A stretch of 64,000 nucleotides of DNA from Paenibacillus silvestris (GCF_009882985.1 NZ_WTUZ01000040.1:1-64000), one strand, 5' to 3'; numbered from the stretch's first letter, positions 14,636 to 23,553 are shown. Program-made: numbers and translations. The notes: a model not told the origin generated them from the letters alone.

Positions 14636-15901
14636 TTATTCTCCACTAACATAAGGAATTGTTAAAGGACCTAATGGCAAAACCGCTACTGTCATATTAC
14701 TACCATACTTCGCTTTCAATTGCTCCAATGTAGCTTCGATGTTATGGGAAGTCTTTAGCATTGCTTTTTCCACGTCTTCATCCGCCAACGAGGAATACAA
14801 ATAAACGTCAGCCCAGACCTGAATGACGGCCTGCTTCTGTACTTGCCATTGATCGAACTTTTGAAAACTGCCATCGTTGATCATCTCGAGAATTTCATGC
14901 GGTGTTTTTCTCAACTGCAGAATTTCCGCATAATTCCCATGGTTGGGAATACCATCCGAGCATTCGGAGGCACAGATAATGGTACCGCCCTCTTTGACGA
15001 TCTTATGGGCTGCACTCATCCCTTTGACGGCCTGATAGAGATTCTGGTCCAATGGGTAACCTGAATTGGAAGTAATCACGACATCAAAACGCCCCTCAAC
15101 GGGGATCATGGCATGCTTCTTGGTGAACGTACATCCTTGGTCATGGGCTTCAAACAACTCCCCAGCAAACACTTGCGAGATTTCCTTCGATTTATTGAGT
15201 GTCACATTAAGCATAAAATGGGGCTTGCACATGCGATTTACTTCCCGTGTCATATCCAGCAGAGGATTATTCACCATATTTCCCCACGTCGACAAGGGAT
15301 CTCCAATCATTCGGGCGTTATGAAAAGTTAAGATGGTCTCAATTCCTGCGATGCCTGGCATAATCCCTTTCGGCCCTCCAGAAAACCCCGCAAAAAAGTG
15401 AGGCTCAATGAAACCGGTAACAATTCTGAAATCAGCTTCTACATAATCTTTATTTAAATAGACATCACATCCAAACTCACTATGGCCTACCTTCACCAGC
15501 TCATCTATGTTGTGGCAATGGTGATTGATCACCCGTACACTGTCGACAACGGACTTCCCCAACATTTGAACAAACTCTTCCTCCGTTTGATCGCGATGTG
15601 TTCCCGTACCGTTAATGATGACGAAATTTTCCTTAGGCACGTGAGATAGTTCTTCAATGATCCATGGCACCAGCTTCTCATTAGGGGTTGGACGTGTAAT
15701 GTCACTAATGACAATAGCTACTTTGTCTGTAGCTTTGACCATGCCTGCCAAAGGCGGTAATCCTATTGGATGTCTGAGCGCCTCAATAACGGCTTGTTTA
15801 TCTTCTTGTAGTCCTTCCAAATGATAAGGTTCGATGATCATCGAATGGTCAGGTACCTCTACCTTTAAAGTTCCTTTTCCGTACAGCAGGGCCGTTTGCA
15901 T
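14636..15901 (-). CDS. larA: Nickel-dependent lactate racemase family protein
   Basis: A 421-residue LarA-family enzyme, which interconverts D- and L-lactate or related 2-hydroxy acids using a nickel pincer nucleotide. The key residues align with those known in Lactobacillus plantarum LarA: Asp67 (SDITRP), His102 (GTGTHRD), His168 (EPHFFAGFSGGPKG), Lys178 that carries the cofactor, and nickel-binding His194 (TFHNARM). No larB, larC or larE for cofactor synthesis is in the window. The start at 15901 follows GGAGGGATA; a longer frame to 15964 has no ribosome site. It stands alone between the MarR unit and an SRPBCC gene. Many family members use acids other than lactate, so the substrate is open. 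Confidence 0.9.
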   Translation of the reverse strand: MQTALLYGKGTLKVEVPDHSMIIEPYHLEGLQEDKQAVIEALRHPIGLPPLAGMVKATDKVAIVISDITRPTPNEKLVPWIIEELSHVPKENFVIINGTGTHRDQTEEEFVQMLGKSVVDSVRVINHHCHNIDELVKVGHSEFGCDVYLNKDYVEADFRIVTGFIEPHFFAGFSGGPKGIMPGIAGIETILTFHNARMIGDPLSTWGNMVNNPLLDMTREVNRMCKPHFMLNVTLNKSKEISQVFAGELFEAHDQGCTFTKKHAMIPVEGRFDVVITSNSGYPLDQNLYQAVKGMSAAHKIVKEGGTIICASECSDGIPNHGNYAEILQLRKTPHEILEMINDGSFQKFDQWQVQKQAVIQVWADVYLYSSLADEDVEKAMLKTSHNIEATLEQLKAKYGSNMTVAVLPLGPLTIPYVSGE

Positions 15902-16089
15902 AACTATCCCTCCATCAAAATCAGTATGTAATAGTAAAAGTATAGCATAGACAAGCATAGACAATCTTCTTTTTAAAATTGAAGTTCATGACTGCCGCGG
16001 CTCAACAAAAACACAACTTTGGTTCACCATTATTTAATGATATAATGACCCTAGTTCTTCAAATTTCATAGAGTGAGGCGGTAAAAGTC

Positions 16090-16515
16090 ATGGAAACAGC
16101 TAAACAAACAGTAACGGTAGAAACCACGGTACATGCGCCAGTTGAACAAGTGTGGGAATTTTGGACTCAGCCAGAACATATTACACAATGGTCTTTTGCC
16201 TCTGATGACTGGCATGCGCCAAGAGCCGAAAATGATTTGAAAGTTGGTGGAACATTCGTTACAAGATTGGAAGCCAAGGATGGAAGTTTTGGATTTGATC
16301 TTGGTGGCGTTTACGACGAAGTGAGAACGCATGAATTCATTTCCTATACGATGGGAGATGGCAGAAAAGTTGAGATTTCATTCATTCGTCAAGATAACGA
16401 TACGAAGGTAATTGAATCTTTTGATGCCGAAACTGCGAATCCTGTTGAGATGCAAAAAGCAGGCTGGCAGGCATTTCTAGACAATTTCAAAACATATAGC
16501 GAAAATGCTAAATAA
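16090..16515 (+). CDS. SRPBCC family protein (AHSA1-like)
   Basis: A 141-residue START-like protein of the activator-of-Hsp90 homology 1 group. The opening VETTVHAPVEQVWEFWTQP and the region EHITQWSFASDDWHAP are typical, as is the C-terminal GWQAFLDNFKTYSE. Such proteins bind hydrophobic ligands in a deep pocket; few have known functions. The start follows GAGGCGG at 16077. The gene is monocistronic, ended by a strong terminator. Confidence 0.9.
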   Translation: METAKQTVTVETTVHAPVEQVWEFWTQPEHITQWSFASDDWHAPRAENDLKVGGTFVTRLEAKDGSFGFDLGGVYDEVRTHEFISYTMGDGRKVEISFIRQDNDTKVIESFDAETANPVEMQKAGWQAFLDNFKTYSENAK

Positions 16516-16548
16516 GATTTGAATCATATGAGTAAAATTGCATGCAAG

Positions 16549-16571
16549 CCTCCCTCTTGGGAGGTTTTTTT
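16549..16571 (+). terminator. Terminator of the SRPBCC gene
   Basis: CCTCCC TCTT GGGAGG is a perfect 6-bp stem with a four-base loop followed by seven T, 33 bp after the stop codon. Confidence 0.92.
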
Positions 16572-16598
16572 GCGCTAAAAAAGTCTATCAGATAGCAT

Positions 16599-16619
16599 TT
16601 ATCACTTTTTAGTTACTAT
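16599..16619 (+). promoter_or_regulatory. HxlR operator upstream of the SDR gene
   Basis: The segment ATCACTTTTTAGTTACTAT differs by one base from a segment at the 5' end of the HxlR gene (17937-17957); in total 20 of 21 positions agree. It is followed by AGTGGGTACTTCCCAT, a GTAC-centred element of the kind seen at HxlR targets. This predicts that the HxlR regulator controls the SDR gene. Confidence 0.6.
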
Positions 16620-16752
16620 ATCACATAAAAGTGGGTACTTCCCATACTGATCCCTTTGATCCATAATAACATACGTGGGAGGTAAATAATTAGTTAAGAA
16701 GACTTTCTAACCTATTCTATTCATTTACTACAATATAAAAGGAGATCACATC

Positions 16753-17499
16753 ATGGGAAAATTTACTGGTAAAGTAGCAGTTGTAACTGGAGGAACAAGC
16801 GGTATTGGTCTTGCAGCCGCGCAGCAATTTGCCAAAGAAGGTGCACACGTTTATATAACTGGACGCAGACAAAGCGAGCTAGATGCAGCGGTGAACTTAA
16901 TAGGGTCAAATGTTACTGCTGTCCAAGGAGATATATCAAATCTAGCAGATCTAGATAAATTATACGAGACGATTAAGAACGAAAAAGGACATTTGGACAT
17001 CCTGTTTGCCAATGCCGGACTCGGGTCATTACTTCCTTTAGGCGAGATTACGGAAGAGCAATATTATAAAACGTTCGACGTCAATGTAAAAGGCACGATT
17101 TTTACCGTGCAAAAGGCGTTGCCATTGTTTCCTAACAAAGTAGGGACAATTATCCTGACCGGCTCTACCGCTGGTTCGATTGGCGACCCTGCGTTCAGTG
17201 TCTATGGCGCATCGAAGGCAGCCATTAGACAGTTAATCCGCAACTGGATTCTTGATCTAAGAGGAACTAAAATCCGTGTAAACGTCGTAAGTCCTGGATT
17301 TGTTCATACTCCCGCGTATGATTATTTATTTGGTTCTGAGGTCGATAATGTCATTGAACACGCCAAATCGGTTACACCGCTAGGCAGAGTAGGAACACCC
17401 GAAGAAATTGCAAATGCTGTTATGTTCCTTGCTTCAGAAGAAAGCAGCTATGTGAATGGTATTGAACTATTCGTGGATGGTGGAACTGCACAAGTGTAA
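16753..17499 (+). CDS. Short-chain dehydrogenase/reductase controlled by HxlR
   Basis: A 248-residue classical SDR. Cofactor motif VVTGGTSGIG at residues 10-19, NAG in LFANAGLGS, catalytic Ser in LTGSTAGS and YGASK, and the C-terminal VNGIELFVDGGTAQV. The Arg of TGRRQSEL after the second strand suggests NADP preference. The substrate is unknown; many HxlR-linked SDRs deal with quinones or aldehydes. AAAAGGAGATC precedes the start. A convergent hairpin separates it from the HxlR gene. Confidence 0.92.
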   Translation: MGKFTGKVAVVTGGTSGIGLAAAQQFAKEGAHVYITGRRQSELDAAVNLIGSNVTAVQGDISNLADLDKLYETIKNEKGHLDILFANAGLGSLLPLGEITEEQYYKTFDVNVKGTIFTVQKALPLFPNKVGTIILTGSTAGSIGDPAFSVYGASKAAIRQLIRNWILDLRGTKIRVNVVSPGFVHTPAYDYLFGSEVDNVIEHAKSVTPLGRVGTPEEIANAVMFLASEESSYVNGIELFVDGGTAQV

Positions 17500-17504
17500 T
17501 AGGA

Positions 17505-17547
17505 AAGAGGCTCTCCCTTGGTCATTAGTGACTTGGGACAGCCTCTT
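17505..17547. terminator. Bidirectional hairpin between SDR and HxlR genes
   Basis: AAGAGGCTCTCCC and GGGACAGCCTCTT form the outer stem, with an inner GGTCATTAGTGACT hairpin. It lies between two convergent genes and can serve both. It belongs to the same hairpin family as 11472-11520 and 37821-37866. Confidence 0.75.
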
Positions 17548-17565
17548 AGTTTGTTTTATTCCCTT

Positions 17566-17913
17566 TTAATCCACATTCAAAATTTCATACTCGTCCTCTG
17601 CGAATGATGTCTCTGCATAATTTTGGCCCCAATTACAAAGTGCACCCAAAACAGGTTCGAGTGACTGAGCAAGTTCTGTTGTGGAATACTCGACTTTTGG
17701 CGGTACTTGTTTGTACATCTCTCTATGTAAAAGTCCACTCGTCTCTAGCTCTCTAAGCGTTTGTATGAGCATTTTTTGAGTAATGTTAGGGATGAGTCGC
17801 TTTAACTCGCTTGTCCGTTTAGGACCCTTTATCAAATGATACAAAATAAGCCCCTTCCATTTCCCTCCGATGATCTCTAAAGTAACCTCCAGATTACAAT
17901 AATACGTTCTCAT
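17566..17913 (-). CDS. HxlR family transcriptional regulator
   Basis: A 115-residue HxlR-type winged-helix regulator. It has the diagnostic redox-type Cys close to the start (YYCNLEVTLEIIGGKWKGLI), then RTSELKRLIPNITQKMLIQTL and LLHREMYKQVPPKVEYS. HxlR proteins sense electrophiles or formaldehyde, often through that Cys. The longer frame to 17964 would read through the operator at 17937-17957, so the ATG at 17913 is preferred although its ribosome site (AAGGGAG) is about 14 bp away. The shared operator indicates autoregulation and control of the neighbouring SDR gene. Confidence 0.88.
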   Translation of the reverse strand: MRTYYCNLEVTLEIIGGKWKGLILYHLIKGPKRTSELKRLIPNITQKMLIQTLRELETSGLLHREMYKQVPPKVEYSTTELAQSLEPVLGALCNWGQNYAETSFAEDEYEILNVD

Positions 17914-17936
17914 TGTTGAATGAACATCTCCCTTAA

Positions 17937-17957
17937 TTATCACTTTTTGGTTACTAT
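17937..17957 (-). promoter_or_regulatory. HxlR autoregulatory operator
   Basis: Contains ATCACTTTTTGGTTACTAT, nearly identical to the site upstream of the SDR gene at 16599-16619. It lies 24-44 bp before the chosen HxlR start. Confidence 0.55.
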
Positions 17958-18091
17958 GCACCATTTATATATGTACGATGATTATTATCATTTAAAACTC
18001 ATCATATCATTTGCTGGTTTTCTTTGTATATATTTCATGCTGCTAGGAAAATATAACAAAAAGTTTTGAAAGTTAAGGGAGAATCAGGACG

Positions 18092-19426
18092 ATGGATCCA
18101 CTGATCAAAGAAATTACTACAAAATTTCTGAATAACGATGATTTCTTTCTTCAACAGGATTATTTCATGGATAGCCCTGTTATCTTAATGGGCTTTAATA
18201 CGATGATTGATTTAACAGAGTCTCGAGAAGCCATTCATGTCTACATCGAACATGCTAATTCAGCTAGTAAGACAATAGATGAATTTATGAGCCTGTTCGG
18301 TGAAGTGAAAGAGAACGATATGAATGTAGTCATTTCTTCTATTGTGCAGGGCAAATTAATTATCTACTTCGCAAAATATAATAAATTTGTTGTTTCGCAG
18401 CCCATACCTAAATTACTCAATCGGTTTACGGAACCTCCTACGAATGAAAATGTTCTTCAAGGACCGTTAAGTTCCTTTGTTGAAGACATTGAGCAAAATG
18501 TTGGCCTTGTAAGAAAACAATTAAGCACAGATCAACTTTTAGTCAAATCGTTTTATGTCGGCCAGGATGAGAAAAAAAAGATTTCGTTAATGTACAGTGA
18601 AAATCATGTTCAAATGGAATTGGTGAATAACATTGTTCGTCAACTCGAAATGAATTTGGACAAGAATGTTCACAATTTACAAAACTTATCAAAAACAATG
18701 GGTTTTTCCAGCTGGGGACCTTTCACTAAATTTAACACAACAGAACTTCCCCAAGAGGTTGCTCATTCCTTACGTATGGGCAAAGTTGTTCTTTTTGTTG
18801 ACCGCTTACCTTTTGCACTTGTGCTGCCAAGCTTGTTATGGGATTTGTTCGCGATGGAAAACGATCGCAATTTTCCGCTTCCTCTAATGCTGTCTATTCG
18901 ATTTTTACGCATAACTGGCGTCTTAATGACTTTAATAATTCCTGCTTTATACGTAGCTCTTGTAGCCGTTAATCCTGAAGTGCTGAGAATTGAACTTGCG
19001 TTAGCTGTCTCCCAAAGCCGTGATGGTGTGCCTTATCCTGCACTCGTTGAGATCCTTATGATTCTTTTGCTTTTGGAATTAATCCTGGAAGCTAGCGTGA
19101 GATTGCCCAAGAGTATTGGCCCTACGCTTACCATGGTAGGCGGAATTATACTCGGGGAAGCCATCGTCGCAGCGAAATTAGTGAGTAACCTCATCATTAT
19201 CATCCTTGCTGCTACAACAATCGCAAACTCAACGGTTGTTGGATTTCAAAATTCACTCTCCATTCGCTTATTTAAATATTTAATCGTTATTTTAGCAGCG
19301 ATCTACGGTGTGTTAGGCATCTTAGCAGGTTTAGTCTTAGTATGTGCCTACTTAGCGAGTCTAACTACTTTCGGAGTTCCCTATATTCAAATTCATCTGG
19401 CAAAGGACCGAACTAAAAATGGATAA
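18092..19426 (+). CDS. Spore germination receptor subunit A (GerA family)
   Basis: A 444-residue A subunit of a GerA-type germinant receptor in the inner spore membrane. The N-terminal half (1-230) is the soluble two-lobed domain with DQLLVKSFYVGQDEKKKISL and FTKFNTTELPQEVAHSLRMGKVVLFVD. The C-terminal half has about five membrane helices, including PYPALVEILMILLLLELILEA and the conserved RLPKSIGPTLTMVGG. Together with the B and C subunits it recognises a nutrient that triggers germination; the ligand is unknown. The start follows AAGGGAGAATC. It overlaps the B gene by 8 bp. A forespore sigma-G promoter is expected but no convincing match was found. Confidence 0.93.
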   Translation: MDPLIKEITTKFLNNDDFFLQQDYFMDSPVILMGFNTMIDLTESREAIHVYIEHANSASKTIDEFMSLFGEVKENDMNVVISSIVQGKLIIYFAKYNKFVVSQPIPKLLNRFTEPPTNENVLQGPLSSFVEDIEQNVGLVRKQLSTDQLLVKSFYVGQDEKKKISLMYSENHVQMELVNNIVRQLEMNLDKNVHNLQNLSKTMGFSSWGPFTKFNTTELPQEVAHSLRMGKVVLFVDRLPFALVLPSLLWDLFAMENDRNFPLPLMLSIRFLRITGVLMTLIIPALYVALVAVNPEVLRIELALAVSQSRDGVPYPALVEILMILLLLELILEASVRLPKSIGPTLTMVGGIILGEAIVAAKLVSNLIIIILAATTIANSTVVGFQNSLSIRLFKYLIVILAAIYGVLGILAGLVLVCAYLASLTTFGVPYIQIHLAKDRTKNG

Positions 19427-20498
19427 AAGCTCATCGATTATGATCACGTATTTACTCACTCACTTAGGGCTTATTTTCTTCTTGTATCCGGAAAATATTA
19501 TTGGAAGCACTGATTCAGCGCATTGGATTCCTATCCTTGTAGGGGTTATTGTGCATTTTGTTGTCATTTCGATCTATATGAAAGGGCTGAGTTTTTTTCC
19601 AAACTGGGACATTATTCGTATCTATTCAAATGCTGGAAAAGGAATAACTCTCATTTTTCTTGCACCTATGGCACTGTATTTATTTATAATTGCTATCCTT
19701 GCTGTGCGCTCCTATTCAGAGGTAATTACTATCATCTTTTTATCTAGTACCCCATTGTGGTCAATCATGATCTTATTAATCTTCGTGTCCATGTATCTAG
19801 CATCCAAAGGTGTTGAAACGATATTACGCACCGGAGTTCTTCTTGGAATTATTTTTCTGCCTTCGATTTTCATCATTTGCTTTACTTCCTTACAGAACAT
19901 TGATTGGAACTACACCTTTCCCCTTTTTGAACAAAATTTTTCATTCCTAACGAAAGGCTCGTATTTTCAAAGTTTTTTTGCCTTTACAGGAGGCTATTTG
20001 TTTCTAGGCTTCGTACAGCCAATGGTTACTTATCAAAGAAAAAAAGTTTTACTCGCGGCCGTTGTTCTTATCCCCTTCTTTATCTTCTCTGTCTATATTC
20101 CTATTCTCACTTTTGGAGAGGCGACAGCCGTAACTCTTCATTTCCCCTTTGTTGTTGTAGCGGAGACACTAAATATTTCTTGGCTCATGTTCGACAGAGT
20201 CACCATGTTTTTCTTGCTCACACTGATCGCTTTCAGCATGCTTTTTATCGCAATCACACTTTGGGAGACCAACCGCATCATTAGTCAATGCATTCCCATC
20301 ATTAAACCGATCTATCTAACGCTCGTGCTCTCCGTTCTAATCTTTGTTTTATGTTTAATGATTCCCGACTGGAAAGCGGTAGAAAAACTTTTTTTATGGA
20401 ACTCCCCATTAAGAATCTTTATTCTAATGACGGTTCCGTTGTCTACCTATTTTCTTGGGCTGCGCTTTAAAAGGAAGGTGAGTCATGAAATCAGTTAA
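19419..20498 (+). CDS. Spore germination receptor subunit B (GerAB, APC-superfamily permease)
   Basis: A 359-residue membrane protein with about ten helices, the B subunit of a GerA-type receptor, structurally an amino-acid transporter relative and the likely germinant-binding subunit. Typical segments are LFFLYPENIIGS near the start and GGYLFLGFVQPMVTYQ in the middle. The gene starts inside the A gene and ends inside the C gene (14-bp overlap), so all three are translationally coupled and made in fixed ratio. Confidence 0.92.
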   Translation: MDKSSSIMITYLLTHLGLIFFLYPENIIGSTDSAHWIPILVGVIVHFVVISIYMKGLSFFPNWDIIRIYSNAGKGITLIFLAPMALYLFIIAILAVRSYSEVITIIFLSSTPLWSIMILLIFVSMYLASKGVETILRTGVLLGIIFLPSIFIICFTSLQNIDWNYTFPLFEQNFSFLTKGSYFQSFFAFTGGYLFLGFVQPMVTYQRKKVLLAAVVLIPFFIFSVYIPILTFGEATAVTLHFPFVVVAETLNISWLMFDRVTMFFLLTLIAFSMLFIAITLWETNRIISQCIPIIKPIYLTLVLSVLIFVLCLMIPDWKAVEKLFLWNSPLRIFILMTVPLSTYFLGLRFKRKVSHEIS

Positions 20499-21561
20499 GT
20501 TTACCTTACAAATTCTCATGACTCTGGGTCTGGTAGTTACACTTACCGGTTGTTGGGATAATAAGGACATCAACCATCGCACTTTGCCACTAGTTATGGG
20601 GATTACGAAACAAGATGATGAGTATAAAGTCATGCTGCAAACCCCTGAACTCGATCAGAATACGATAAAATTGAGGATGATCAGCCAGACCGGGAAAACA
20701 ATAAGCCAAGCGGTAGATAAGATCAGTATGAATAAGGAAAAGCAAGTCGACTTACTCCACATTAAAGTTATCCTTATTGAGAGAAAAGTAGCCGAGCAAG
20801 GAATGAAAGATATTGTCTCTGGCTTTATGAGAAACGGGGAAATTTCACTTAAAGCTTACGTTGCGATATGTGATGATGACATTTCCAAGTTTTTATCTGC
20901 TGAGACCAAAACGACGGTTCCCAAAGGAGCTTTTGTTTACGACTTTTTCGAAAAAAATGCGGGATGGAACCCACAAATTGCAAGAGCACAAATTTGGCAG
21001 ATTTATCGTAGTATTTATTCCTACACCAATGACATTGCGATCCCTCTTGTAAAATCAGGTCAAAATTCCCCTTGCGAATATGTTGGGTCTGCTGTTATTA
21101 GAAATGGGGCGATGGTTCAGCAGATCAGCCCCGACGAAACTCTCGTTTATAATGCCTTCAACAGGGAAAGCACGCAGGGAAAAATTGAAGTGATGGATCA
21201 TGCGAGCGTCTTAATTGTTAGTAATTCGATGAAACATGATGCTCAGTTTGTTGACAATAAGCCATACATGACTACTCGAATTAACTTGAAAGTCGTTATC
21301 CTAGAAACCAAAGGAAATCCTTCTCAATCGTTAGTCTTACAAGAATTAGAAACGCTAATTTCAGAACGATTTGAAGCCCTATTCTCGAAAATCCAAAAAA
21401 GCGAAGCTGACATTCTAGGAATTGGGCAGCGATTCCGAACCAAAATACCAAGAAAAGATTTGCAGCATTGGCGAACAGACTACTATCCTCAGCTGCAAAT
21501 GGATCTTCAGTTTCATACAGACATCCAAAATGAAGGTTTAATAAAAATGCGTTCGACTTGA
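20485..21561 (+). CDS. Spore germination receptor subunit C (Ger(x)C lipoprotein)
   Basis: A 358-residue lipoprotein. The signal peptide ends in the lipobox LTGC, followed by the family mark WDNKDINHRTLPLVMGIT. The body contains the HIKVILIERKVAEQGMKDIV segment and the C-terminal domain with QDLQHW-like RKDLQHWRTDYYPQLQ. It is anchored to the outer face of the inner spore membrane and completes the receptor. It is the last gene of the tricistronic operon; GCTTTAAAAGGAAGGTG supplies the ribosome site. Confidence 0.93.
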   Translation: MKSVKFTLQILMTLGLVVTLTGCWDNKDINHRTLPLVMGITKQDDEYKVMLQTPELDQNTIKLRMISQTGKTISQAVDKISMNKEKQVDLLHIKVILIERKVAEQGMKDIVSGFMRNGEISLKAYVAICDDDISKFLSAETKTTVPKGAFVYDFFEKNAGWNPQIARAQIWQIYRSIYSYTNDIAIPLVKSGQNSPCEYVGSAVIRNGAMVQQISPDETLVYNAFNRESTQGKIEVMDHASVLIVSNSMKHDAQFVDNKPYMTTRINLKVVILETKGNPSQSLVLQELETLISERFEALFSKIQKSEADILGIGQRFRTKIPRKDLQHWRTDYYPQLQMDLQFHTDIQNEGLIKMRST

Positions 21562-21580
21562 AATGACTTGTAGAGAGAAA

Positions 21581-21611
21581 AGGAACCTGCCGGTTACCGC
21601 CGCAGGTTCCT
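21581..21611. terminator. Hairpin between the ger operon and a convergent GNAT gene
   Basis: AGGAACCTGC and GCAGGTTCCT are perfect 10-bp arms around an 11-base loop. The T-run is on the minus-strand side (TTTTCTC), so it best serves the GNAT gene, but it can end both. Confidence 0.8.
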
Positions 21612-21629
21612 GTATCACAACCACCTTGT

Positions 21630-22091
21630 TCACCAATGTTTCTCCATAGCTTCTTCACATGGCATGAAGCCATTCCTCAAGTAAAAATCAACACTATGAC
21701 TGCTAGGCCAAACAATGAGAAATTCAACTTTATTCTCTTTGGACCACGTTTCCATAGCTTGCTGAATACTGGTCCCCAAACCTTGGCTTCTATAAGGAGG
21801 TTGCGTATACACATTCGTAACGTATCCATAATAGGGATCTGGCGACTTGCCTGGCCTTGGGATTTTATGAATCAATTGCAGGTACATATGGGAGACAATC
21901 TTACTATCAATTTCAGCGATCCAAATGTACCAGTCTCCGCTTTCAATCGCTCTCACCAAAAATCCGCTGCAAGTCTCATAAAACTCCTCCAAGTTAACTG
22001 CATTTAAATCCTGATCTTCCGCTGTAAAGTCCCAGCGCAGCTGTACAAGCTGCTCAACATCGTCCACCGCAGCGAGCCGTATAATCGCCAT
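21630..22091 (-). CDS. GNAT family N-acetyltransferase
   Basis: A 153-residue acetyltransferase. The acetyl-CoA-binding stretch YTQPPYRSQGLGTSIQQAME (with VTNV before it) is clear, followed by FLIVWPSSHSVDFYLRNGF and the closing EEAMEKHW seen in many Firmicute GNATs. The substrate is unknown. The start is set to the ATG at 22091, which has GGAGG at 10 bp, in preference to the GTG at 22100 that lies too close to the same site. It is followed on the same strand, 46 bp upstream, by a second GNAT gene. Confidence 0.87.
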   Translation of the reverse strand: MAIIRLAAVDDVEQLVQLRWDFTAEDQDLNAVNLEEFYETCSGFLVRAIESGDWYIWIAEIDSKIVSHMYLQLIHKIPRPGKSPDPYYGYVTNVYTQPPYRSQGLGTSIQQAMETWSKENKVEFLIVWPSSHSVDFYLRNGFMPCEEAMEKHW

Positions 22092-22137
22092 AGCGCCCAC
22101 TCCTCCTCAGTCTCTCAGAGAGCCATCCCCTGTCGAA

Positions 22138-22533
22138 TTAGTCTTGTCGCCTCCACAATCCTCCGGAACAAAGGGTAAATCCACTCTCTGTATAGAAGGA
22201 TGTATGTTTCGAATCAAAGGTCAAGGTTACAATCTCTAAGCTGATCCGCTCTGCTTCTTGCAGTAATTTCTTTACTAAGGCCTGACCTATTCCCTGCTTC
22301 TGAAATTGAGGATGCACCATAATGTCTTCCATATAGCCATGTTGCAAGCCCATTCCTGCTACATAACCGAATGCAATAAGCTCACCTTGTGTTTCCCTGA
22401 GTCCGGCCCAGTAGTTACACCGCTCAAATAACATCGGGTAATCCGCATGTCGACCGTCCCATCCTACCAGTTCTCTTAATTTTGGAACTTCGTGTGATTC
22501 TATAGGCAGATTAATACTTATTTCTTGCTCCAA
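22138..22533 (-). CDS. GNAT family N-acetyltransferase (short, TTG start)
   Basis: A GNAT protein of about 131 residues: the acetyl-CoA motif is VHPQFQKQGIGQALVKKLL and the C-terminal part TLTFDSKHTSFYTESGFTLC. A TTG start at 22533 is chosen because AAGGGGG lies 7 bp upstream; the frame continues to 22590 without a ribosome site. It lies just upstream of the other GNAT gene on the same strand and may share its transcript. The substrate is unknown. Confidence 0.82.
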   Translation of the reverse strand: MEQEISINLPIESHEVPKLRELVGWDGRHADYPMLFERCNYWAGLRETQGELIAFGYVAGMGLQHGYMEDIMVHPQFQKQGIGQALVKKLLQEAERISLEIVTLTFDSKHTSFYTESGFTLCSGGLWRRQD

Positions 22534-22697
22534 TGGACAACCCCCTTGCTCGTTCAGCTCCTGTAAATTTTCTCCACAACGATGAAACAATCCTTCCCTT
22601 CTTTACCATCGATGCAGAATTTCATTTCTAAATAACCAACTTATCGAATATATTGGGTTCAAGCAATTGTACGGAAATGGACAGGAGGTAAACGCTT

Positions 22698-23546
22698 ATG
22701 GAATATTGTTCTCTAACAGAGCCGTCTAAGCGGATATCAGATTTGATAACTCTTATAAAAGAGACCCATGATGTCCTTCACCGGGAGTCGAATCTGACCC
22801 CTCTAAATTACGCGGTCACGAAACCGATTTCTATTTTCACAGAGGCACTCAGGCAAGCGTACACACCAGAAGAAGTCAAGTATGTGATGGGTAATGTCGA
22901 AGTCACCACGTTGCAGAAAGGATTACTTGCCAAGCTGTCAGAAGCCGAGTACCAGATGGAGTTGTTCGACTCCCGCCACCTCTGCCATCAGCCCGAATTC
23001 GGATTAGCTAGCTTGTTTCAATATAAAAACTGGGGGAATTATGAAAGTCTTGTTGGCGAAGAACTGAAGCAACTTCGCAAAATTAGTCGACCGGAAGAGA
23101 TCACATCGCCGATCGTATTCGTTGGAAGCGGGCCTTTACCGCTTAGTGCCCTGCTGCTCCATCTGAGGTGGAATGTGAGTGTCATCTGTTTAGATATCGA
23201 CCCGGACGCTTGCAAGGCCGCACGTTTCATGATGGAACGGATCAACTTAAGCGAGAACGTGCAAGTTGTCCATCGAGATGGTGCGGAATTCGATTATGCC
23301 GATTATCAACATGTGTTTATTGCAAGCCTTGTTACGCAAAAGGACAAAGTACTTGAACAAATCCGCCAATCGAATCCAGGCGCCTTAGTAGCCATTCGTA
23401 CAGCGGAAGGCATACGACGACTCATGTATGAAGCGATCAACGAGGAAGCTATCGCCGCGGCTGGATGGCAACTGCTCGGCCGAACATCGCCGATAGAAAA
23501 TCGTGTCATCAATTCAGCTCGCTTCTATCGACTGGGAATGAATTAG
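22698..23546 (+). CDS. Nicotianamine synthase-like protein (CntL/NAS family)
   Basis: A 282-residue protein of the nicotianamine synthase family, which transfers aminobutyrate from S-adenosylmethionine to make metallophore precursors. The Rossmann SAM loop VFVGSGPLPLSALLLH lies at residues 141-156, followed by the acidic CLDIDPDACKAARFM and VVHRDGAEF; the N-terminal helical domain holds the NYAVTKPISIF and EYQMELFDS segments. Bacterial members include CntL in staphylopine-type zincophores. Here no opine dehydrogenase (CntM), histidine racemase (CntK) or metallophore transporter is next to it, so it is an orphan. The start follows ACAGGAGGTA. The substrate is unknown. Confidence 0.82.
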   Translation: MEYCSLTEPSKRISDLITLIKETHDVLHRESNLTPLNYAVTKPISIFTEALRQAYTPEEVKYVMGNVEVTTLQKGLLAKLSEAEYQMELFDSRHLCHQPEFGLASLFQYKNWGNYESLVGEELKQLRKISRPEEITSPIVFVGSGPLPLSALLLHLRWNVSVICLDIDPDACKAARFMMERINLSENVQVVHRDGAEFDYADYQHVFIASLVTQKDKVLEQIRQSNPGALVAIRTAEGIRRLMYEAINEEAIAAAGWQLLGRTSPIENRVINSARFYRLGMN

Positions 23547-23553
23547 GGACAGT

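Noticed and set aside
17970..18090. Forespore (sigma-G) promoter before the ger operon
   Set aside because: TGTATA and AATATAA stretches are present but the spacing and -10 fit are too weak to call.
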